Shown: positions 5,371 through 9,590 of the stretch, piece by piece
How positions within the stretch are numbered: position 1 is the stretch's first letter
Layout of the letters: the number at the start of each line of letters is the position of its first letter
Assembly (NCBI GenBank): GCA_029263035.1
Contig: JAJCYF010000031.1
Span: 1-9,590 of the forward strand
DNA length: 9,590 nt
Direction: 5' to 3'
Source: Actinomycetes bacterium
Lineage (GTDB): Bacteria; Actinomycetota; CADDZG01; JAHWKV01
Notes under the pieces: model-generated
What the model was told of the DNA's origin: nothing
Seen by the model: only the letters and a program-made list of their open reading frames with translations
The model's database searches: none
Translations under genes and position numbers: made by a program

Positions 5371-7560
5371 TTGAATCGCACCTCCGAACGCAGCACCCGG
5401 CCCTCATCCGGCGGCAAGCCGCCGGCACGCGGGATGCTCGCTCCCAGCTTCACGCTCCTTCGGGTACGGGGAATCAGGATCGGCGCCCACTGGTCCTGGC
5501 TGGTGGTCTTCAGTCTGATTTCCATGTCTCTTGCCCGGGACGTGTTTCCGTTCACCTACCCGGGGCTCAGCGGGCGCACCTATCTGGTGATGGCGGTGAT
5601 CTCGTGCCTGGCATTCTTCGTCTGCATCCTTCTGCATGAGCTGGGCCACGCGTTCCAGGCGCTCAAGGAGGGGATGAAGATCTCCGACATCACGCTGTGG
5701 CTGTTCGGCGGGGTTGCCCGCTTCGAGGGCCGGTTTCCATCGGCGGGCGCCGAGTTTCGGATAGCGGCAGCAGGCCCGCTGGTCTCGGTGATCCTGGCCG
5801 GGCTGCTCGCCCTGTCCACCTGGGGAGGTGCGCGGGCGGGCCTGCCGCTGCAGGTCGGGGGAGTGCTGGACTACCTCGCCCGCATCAACATCGCAGTGGT
5901 CATCTTCAACCTCATCCCGGCCCTTCCGCTGGACGGCGGACGCATCCTGAGGTCCTTTTTGTGGAACCGCCGGAAGGATTTCACGGCGGCCACTATCTCC
6001 GCAGCCAGGATCGCTCGGATGTTCGCCATCCTTCTGATGCTGGTCGGGGTCTTCTGGATCGCCGTGGATTCCGCGGTCACCGGCATCTGGTCGATCGTCA
6101 TGGGCTGGTTCCTGCTGCAGGCGGCGCAGGCGGAAAAGAGCAACGCTCTGGTCCGGCGCACGTTCGAGAACCTGACCGTCCGTCACCTGATGACCCGCGA
6201 TCTTGTCATGTTCCGCTCGGACACCACCGTGGAGGAGATGCTCAACCTGGTTCAGGCCCGGCCACACTCGGTATACCCGGTGGTGGACGACGGCAGCCTG
6301 AAGGGCATGGTCTCTCTGCGCGTTGCGTCGGCGGTCGCCGCCGACCGCCGGGCGCATACCCGGGTGCTGGACATAATGTCCGAACCGCTGGTAGTCGACG
6401 GCTCCAGCAGTGTAGAAGACGTCATAGAACTGATTCAGGTGTCTCCCGGCCGGGCCGCGGTCCTCGAGGACGGCCGGGTTGCCGGCATCCTCTCCATCTC
6501 CGACGTGGTCCGCACCCTCGAGTCCCGCCAGGGACTGCAGGGGGTGACCCGAAAGCGCAAGGGCCCGGGCTGGCGGCTGGTGCTCGGCGGCCTGGCCTTG
6601 TTGTTGCCCGTGGTGGCAACCCTCTATAAGCCGCCGGTGGCGATTATCTCGCCTGCGCCGGCGGTGGATGTCACCGGGGATGTCGAGATCGACGGGGTGC
6701 CTCTCACCGAGCTGAACGGCCGGTATCTGCTGGTAGCGGTGCACATCTCGCGTCCCAACGCCCTCAGGGCTGCCGCCTCCTACTTCAACGATGAGGTGAG
6801 CATGGTTCCGCTGACCCAGGTGCTGCCCCCGGGTATCTCCCAGGATGAGTACCTGCTGGGCCAGAGGCGGGTCTTCGAGGAGAGCCAGAAGGCCGCAGCG
6901 GCTGCGGCGGCTCAGGCCGCCGGCCTGGACGTTACGATCAGCGGTACCGGGGCCGAGGTCGTCGATGTCGTCCAGGACTCGCCGTCCGATGGGCAGATGC
7001 GGGTGGGCGATGTGGTTGTCGCCGTCGACGGCACCCCCATCAACCTGGTGTCGGATCTCGTCGGCTTCACGACGGTACGCCCGGCCGGAACCACTTTCGA
7101 GATGACCGTGCAGCGGGGGGACCGTACGCTCACGGTCCCGCTTACCAGTGCCCGCCTGGAGGGTTTCAACCCCACCAGCACAGGGGTGGGAATCATCACG
7201 ACCACCAGGAACCTCGACGTCAGCCTGCCGTTCGAGGTGACTTTCACCGACCGCAACATAGGCGGCCCCTCGGCCGGGCTGATCTACGCCCTGATGATCG
7301 CCGACCTGTTGGATGCCGAAGACGTCGCCCAGAATCGGAGGATCGCTGCAAGCGGCACCATCCAGCTCGACGGAATGGTGGGCGCGGTCGGCGGCCTCAA
7401 GGAGAAGCGGCTGGCGGCCGGGGAGGCCGGCGTAGACGTGTTCCTGGTTCCCGAGAGCGAACTGGAGGACGTCAACCTGGCGGACGGCGAGAGCGATGTG
7501 CCCACGATCGGGGTGGATGACCTTGAAGACGCCCTGGGTGCGTTGAACGGCAGGGCGTGA
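5371..7560 (+). CDS. Site-2 protease (M50)-CBS-PDZ-Lon protease fusion protein
   Basis: This is one uninterrupted 729-residue frame with two protease modules. Residues about 36-254 form a multi-pass M50 metalloprotease: HELGH (His89, Glu90, His93), AAAGP (132-136), and NLIPALPLDGGR with third zinc ligand Asp188. Residues 268-387 are a cytoplasmic CBS pair. A membrane helix (about 402-418) then leads into KPPVAIISPAPAVDV, as at the N-terminus of YlbL-type proteases. Residues about 420-515 are the linker domain ending in an Ala-rich helix, about 518-595 a PDZ domain, and 596-729 a Lon-type domain with GGPSAG Ser634 and GGLKEK Lys677. The Ser-Lys spacing of 43 equals E. coli Lon (679/722). Stand-alone M50-CBS proteins and YlbL-like proteins are each roughly half this length. 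The predicted topology places M50 in the membrane, CBS inside and PDZ-Lon outside. Start is TTG 5371; ATG 5434 is the alternative. It is the last gene of the operon. Confidence 0.92.
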   Translation: MNRTSERSTRPSSGGKPPARGMLAPSFTLLRVRGIRIGAHWSWLVVFSLISMSLARDVFPFTYPGLSGRTYLVMAVISCLAFFVCILLHELGHAFQALKEGMKISDITLWLFGGVARFEGRFPSAGAEFRIAAAGPLVSVILAGLLALSTWGGARAGLPLQVGGVLDYLARINIAVVIFNLIPALPLDGGRILRSFLWNRRKDFTAATISAARIARMFAILLMLVGVFWIAVDSAVTGIWSIVMGWFLLQAAQAEKSNALVRRTFENLTVRHLMTRDLVMFRSDTTVEEMLNLVQARPHSVYPVVDDGSLKGMVSLRVASAVAADRRAHTRVLDIMSEPLVVDGSSSVEDVIELIQVSPGRAAVLEDGRVAGILSISDVVRTLESRQGLQGVTRKRKGPGWRLVLGGLALLLPVVATLYKPPVAIISPAPAVDVTGDVEIDGVPLTELNGRYLLVAVHISRPNALRAAASYFNDEVSMVPLTQVLPPGISQDEYLLGQRRVFEESQKAAAAAAAQAAGLDVTISGTGAEVVDVVQDSPSDGQMRVGDVVVAVDGTPINLVSDLVGFTTVRPAGTTFEMTVQRGDRTLTVPLTSARLEGFNPTSTGVGIITTTRNLDVSLPFEVTFTDRNIGGPSAGLIYALMIADLLDAEDVAQNRRIAASGTIQLDGMVGAVGGLKEKRLAAGEAGVDVFLVPESELEDVNLADGESDVPTIGVDDLEDALGALNGRA

Positions 7561-7564
7561 CGCG

Positions 7565-7594
7565 AAGGGACCCGAGCCACCGCCCGGGTCCTTT
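7565..7594 (+). terminator. Bidirectional terminator-like hairpin between converging genes
   Basis: AAGGGACCCG (7565-7574) pairs with CGGGTCCTTT (7585-7594), 10 bp with one G-U, around a 10-nt loop. It lies 4 nt after the stop of the protease fusion gene and 16 nt beyond the stop of the converging hsp20 gene. The T-run is only three long on the plus strand and shorter on the other, so efficiency is uncertain, but position and symmetry fit a shared terminator. Confidence 0.65.
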
Positions 7595-7610
7595 CGGCAA
7601 AGATCCGGCC

Positions 7611-8048
7611 CTACTCGGAGGCGCGTACCTCGATGCGCTGCGGCTTGGCCTGCTCCATCTTGGGGACCTCAATGGTCAGCAGCCCGCCTCTCATTGAGGC
7701 ATCGATCTTGGTCGAGTCACACTTCGGAGGCAGCGCGATGCGCCTTCCGAACGGCCCGTAGAGTCTTTCAACCCTGCGATAGGTCTCCTTGTCCTGCGGC
7801 TCGGCGAACTTGCGCTCGCCCCGAAGCGTGAGGACGTCGTTCTCTACGGTGATATCGACGTCGGCAACGTTGATTCCGGGTAGCTCAACGATGATCTGGA
7901 ACTTGTCCGGTGTCTCCAGGATGTCTGCTGCCGGCGACCAGGTGCCCTTCATTGCCGATTCCGCCGTCCCCAGCAGCCGGCTCACCTCGCTGCCCACCTG
8001 AAACAGGTCCTGCAGGGGATCCCACCTTCTTGCCACCGATGCTTCCAT
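7611..8048 (-). CDS. Hsp20/alpha-crystallin family small heat-shock protein
   Basis: The 145-residue cytoplasmic chaperone should hold unfolding proteins without ATP. Features by residue: a short N-terminal arm (WDPLQDLFQVGSEVSRLL), an alpha-crystallin domain from about 37 (WSPAADILETPDKF), ELPGIN (55-60), LTLRGER (73-79), YGPFGRRIALP (97-107), and the signature GGLLTIEVPK (121-130). Near the C-terminus, I-E-V (139-141) fits the I-X-I/V motif used for oligomer assembly. A single Cys110 lies in PPKCD. The start is ATG 8046-8048 with a perfect AAGGAGG upstream. Transcription is probably from the promoter at 8084-8112 under a HAIR-like operator, so heat induction by de-repression is expected. 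It is monocistronic as far as can be seen and converges on the protease fusion gene. Confidence 0.95.
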   Translation of the reverse strand: MEASVARRWDPLQDLFQVGSEVSRLLGTAESAMKGTWSPAADILETPDKFQIIVELPGINVADVDITVENDVLTLRGERKFAEPQDKETYRRVERLYGPFGRRIALPPKCDSTKIDASMRGGLLTIEVPKMEQAKPQRIEVRASE

Positions 8049-8052
8049 TGGC

Positions 8053-8059
8053 CCTCCTT
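8053..8059 (-). promoter_or_regulatory. Strong ribosome binding site of hsp20
   Basis: On the minus strand AAGGAGG sits 4 nt upstream of the ATG at 8048. It is a full anti-16S match, the strongest in this window, consistent with rapid high-level translation of a stress gene. Confidence 0.85.
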
Positions 8060-8083
8060 TCGGGGAATAGTTGACTGTAATCG

Positions 8084-8112
8084 AAGATAAAACTTGATAG
8101 ATATACTGTCAA
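8084..8112 (-). promoter_or_regulatory. Sigma-70-type promoter of hsp20
   Basis: Reading the minus strand, the -35 TTGACA (plus 8107-8112) is a perfect consensus. A spacer of exactly 17 nt follows, then a -10 TATCTT (plus 8084-8089), four of six matches. The start point would fall near 8077, giving a leader of about 29 nt that contains the AAGGAGG. The -35 lies inside the right arm of the inverted repeat 8091-8115, so a bound repressor would block it. Confidence 0.7.
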
Positions 8113-8115
8113 GTT
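8091..8115. promoter_or_regulatory. HAIR-like inverted repeat, candidate HspR operator
   Basis: The arms AACTTGA (8091-8097) and TCAAGTT (8109-8115) are perfect inverted repeats. AG (8099-8100) and CT (8106-8107) also pair. The known HspR element HAIR is CTTGAGT-N7-ACTCAAG, whose outer half-sites are CTTGA and TCAAG separated by 11 nt. Here CTTGA (8093-8097) and TCAAG (8109-8113) are separated by exactly 11 nt. The inner GT/AC positions of HAIR differ (TA/TG). The overlap with the hsp20 -35 and spacer fits repression. The regulator itself is not in this window; a different dimeric repressor of hsp20 is possible. Confidence 0.68.
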
Positions 8116-8133
8116 AGATGATGTGGGAACACG

Positions 8134-8139
8134 TATATT
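8134..8139 (+). promoter_or_regulatory. Possible -10 element for the divergent membrane protein gene
   Basis: TATATT matches the -10 consensus at five of six positions and stands out as A+T-rich in this sequence. It would give a leader of about 40 nt containing the AGGAGG at 8170-8175. No good -35 is present at 16-18 nt; the position at 17 nt overlaps the right arm of the operator, which leaves open that the same repressor affects this gene. Confidence 0.35.
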
Positions 8140-8169
8140 GAAACCGGCTTGCGGGCGGATGCCGGGTGC

Positions 8170-8175
8170 AGGAGG
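8170..8175 (+). promoter_or_regulatory. Ribosome binding site choosing the GTG 8185 start
   Basis: AGGAGG ends 9 nt before GTG 8185, a good spacing. The in-frame ATG 8176 directly abuts it (no spacing) and TTG 8149 lies upstream of it, so both are less likely starts. Confidence 0.65.
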
Positions 8176-8184
8176 ATGGTCGCA

Positions 8185-8967
8185 GTGGATGCTGTGCTGG
8201 AGTCCCCATCGCCGAGCCCGGTCGAAATCGGGGCCTTGCGGGCCGCCAGGGCCCTCGTCCTGGTGGGTTTTCCCCTGGTTCCCATGTTGGTCTACCTCAG
8301 CGGCCGGCATCCGGGGCTCGGTCGGGTCAGCGCGGCAGAGCAGATCAGCAACCTTGCTGCAGCCTCCGCCGATTGGGCACAGGTCCACTTCGTCCTCAGC
8401 ATTGGAGGCTTCCTCGGGCTTGGCGCCATCCTGATCCTGCGCCGCGAGGTGGCCAAGAAGGCTCCGGAGCTGTGGACCGATGCCGCAGCGGCGGTCGGGG
8501 TGATCGGGGCCGTCATATTTACCGGGACCGTCCTGATGGAGGTGAGGGTGGTCCCTGCGCTGGCCCGGGCCTGTGTCGCCTCCGCCGGCTGCCGGTCCGC
8601 CGACAATGCCGTCTTCACCGATGCGCTGGCGGACGAGGGATGGAGGGTGCTTCCCGGCCTGACCGCCGGCGGCCGGACGATGATGATCGGCCTGGCCCTA
8701 CTGGCCGTCATGGGGTTTTCCTACGGTGCTCTGCGCACCTGGGAGGCGGTTGCGCTGTTCGGCGGGACGGTACTGGAGATCGGGCTGAACACCGGCCTGC
8801 ACCAGTGGGGCAACTTCAGCCCGGCGCAGGGCATGCCCGCGATGGCTGCGGTGGCCATCCTCGCCGGCGGCGCCGGCGTGGCGTTTCGGCTGATGAGGGG
8901 CGAGAGACCGGAGCCAGAGATCACCTCCACCGCCGAGCCGCCCGGGGGTTCCGAGGAGGCCGTCTAA
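8185..8967 (+). CDS. Six-helix integral membrane protein of unknown function
   Basis: I do not recognise this family. From GTG 8185 the product is 260 residues; TTG 8149 would add 12. Hydrophobic segments lie at about 19-40, 66-87, 100-120, 166-184, 186-205 and 219-235. With an even number of helices both ends should be cytoplasmic. The loop between helices 3 and 4 (about 121-165) should be external and carries Cys130 and Cys136 (CVASAGC), a possible disulfide or metal site. Helix 3 ends in MEVRVVP, and a conserved-looking stretch LEIGLNTGLHQWGNF (from about 197) includes a His and Trp at the membrane edge before helix 6. The C-terminal tail is acidic and Pro/Gly-rich. The gene is divergent from hsp20, and its stop overlaps that of the converging gene. 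Comparable six-helix proteins exist among DUF4386-like families, but I cannot assign it. Confidence 0.8.
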   Translation: MDAVLESPSPSPVEIGALRAARALVLVGFPLVPMLVYLSGRHPGLGRVSAAEQISNLAAASADWAQVHFVLSIGGFLGLGAILILRREVAKKAPELWTDAAAAVGVIGAVIFTGTVLMEVRVVPALARACVASAGCRSADNAVFTDALADEGWRVLPGLTAGGRTMMIGLALLAVMGFSYGALRTWEAVALFGGTVLEIGLNTGLHQWGNFSPAQGMPAMAAVAILAGGAGVAFRLMRGERPEPEITSTAEPPGGSEEAV

Positions 8968-9590
8968 GCGGTTTCGTACTCGTAGATACGGCGATCCAGC
9001 TCCCGGGGAGAGATCCCAAGCAGCTGGGAGGCTCTTTCAACGACATCGGTCAGCTCGGGGTCGGGGACCCTGCGCTGCATGGCGTCGCAGATGAAGCTGC
9101 GCAGGTGCGGCGCCGGTTTGATGGGTCCGCAGCCCTGCCGGGTGAGCATCGCCTCGTAGACCTGAAGGCTGAGGCCCTTGACCCGGCCCATAAAATCCCG
9201 GTAGGCACTGGTGCGAGCCCAGTGGTTCAAAAACTCCTGGTTGACCACGCCGCGCGCCTCGAAGTAGCGGATCAGGTTCCTCAGCTCGCCGACACGGCGA
9301 GCGGCCTTAAATCCCCATAGGGCGGAGCCGGCCGCAAGGTTGCCCTCGGGCGTGTCGGGATACCGGGCCAGGAATGCTTTCAGGCTTTCCAGGTCCCTGA
9401 TCTCGTCCCACCAGCGGTCGCGGTAGCAAAGCAGAGCCGCCCTCACGTTCTCGGCCTTTGACTTGTAGTCCAGGACCGTCAGGAAAAGATTCGTGACGTA
9501 ATCCGTCTGCACGTAAACGCCCCGTGCTGGAGGCAGGCCGCGGCAAAGATTTACGAAGTCGCGGATTTCTTCTTCGGATACACCCACAGC
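8964..9590 (-). CDS. HhH-GPD DNA glycosylase-fold-like protein, probably non-catalytic (5' end may lie outside window)
   Basis: The frame is open from TAG 8964-8966 to the window edge; GTG 9585-9587 gives 207 residues, but the gene may start beyond 9590, so it is listed as partial. Numbering from that GTG, the pattern matches endonuclease III-like proteins. Residues 87-113 (SALWGFKAARRVGELRNLI onward) resemble the helix pair before the DNA-binding motif. VKGLSLQVYEAML (136-148) sits at the helix-hairpin-helix. IKPAPHLRSF (156-165) sits where catalytic members have a V/KPD-x-x motif. The C-terminus ISPRELDRRIYEYE resembles the end of small HhH-GPD-like proteins. Neither the Lys in the hairpin nor the catalytic Asp is present (Gln142 and Ala159 by my hand alignment). 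Function is unknown: DNA binding without cleavage is possible, and the family call itself is moderate. No partner gene is visible. Confidence 0.6.
   Translation of the reverse strand, partial: AVGVSEEEIRDFVNLCRGLPPARGVYVQTDYVTNLFLTVLDYKSKAENVRAALLCYRDRWWDEIRDLESLKAFLARYPDTPEGNLAAGSALWGFKAARRVGELRNLIRYFEARGVVNQEFLNHWARTSAYRDFMGRVKGLSLQVYEAMLTRQGCGPIKPAPHLRSFICDAMQRRVPDPELTDVVERASQLLGISPRELDRRIYEYETA

Noticed and set aside
6532..6640. Possible frameshift or assembly join making an artificial protease fusion
   Set aside because: The frame is continuous across the junction, the linker is ordinary coding sequence, and there is no stop, no Shine-Dalgarno with start codon, and no intergenic-like stretch. 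Read-level confirmation would still be useful.
5404..6744. Long open minus-strand frame opposite the protease fusion gene
   Set aside because: Composition (Gln, His, Arg, Asp) is typical of an antisense shadow, there is no recognisable domain, and the plus strand carries clear HELGH and CBS motifs.
8071..8099. TTGACT and TTGATA on the plus strand as -35 elements of a divergent promoter
   Set aside because: No acceptable -10 lies 16-18 nt downstream of either; TTGATA is better explained as the left arm of the palindrome.
8166..9320. Long open plus-strand frame crossing the membrane protein gene and the last gene
   Set aside because: It is Arg/Gly/Pro-rich and overlaps the six-helix protein in another frame and the last gene on the other strand; no membrane or domain pattern.

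Overview
The window is G+C-rich, tightly packed bacterial DNA with frequent GTG and TTG starts. It reads as a chromosomal core region of an actinomycete-like bacterium. That lineage is inferred from a PknB-type kinase with a proline-rich extracellular stalk, a PDZ-Lon (YlbL-like) protease domain, a thioredoxin-fold lipoprotein of a kind I associate with Actinomycetota, and an HspR/HAIR-like operator in front of an hsp20 gene. I cannot name a genus. No mobile element, CRISPR array, tRNA or rRNA is visible.

Positions 1-7560 hold six plus-strand genes with gaps of 27 nt or less, or small overlaps, which is consistent with one long transcription unit. In order they are: the 3' part of a beta-helix (bactofilin-like) protein with a multi-pass membrane tail; a citrate synthase-family enzyme with an N-terminal CBS pair; a membrane Ser/Thr kinase with an (SPTP)4 stalk and a helical extracellular domain; a small secreted or membrane-anchored protein of unknown function; a lipoprotein with a thioredoxin-like domain carrying CX4C; and a 729-residue protein joining an M50 site-2 protease, a CBS pair, a transmembrane helix, a PDZ domain and a Lon-type Ser/Lys protease domain. 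A hairpin at about 7565-7594 closes the unit and probably also terminates the converging hsp20 transcript.

Positions 7611-8048 (minus) encode a small heat-shock protein. Its promoter (TTGACA, 17 nt, TATCTT) is overlapped by an inverted repeat whose half-sites and spacing match the HspR HAIR element. Divergent from it, 8185-8967 (plus) encodes a six-helix membrane protein of unknown function. Its stop codon overlaps the stop of a minus-strand gene (8964 to the window end) that looks like a HhH-GPD DNA glycosylase-fold protein without the catalytic Asp and Lys.

The most notable item is the single-polypeptide fusion of an intramembrane metalloprotease with an extracytoplasmic PDZ-Lon protease. 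These are two activities that could act in sequence in regulated proteolysis. The gene sits in an operon with a transmembrane kinase, two exported proteins and a second CBS-regulated enzyme. The combination suggests membrane or envelope signalling coupled to energy state, but that link is inference.
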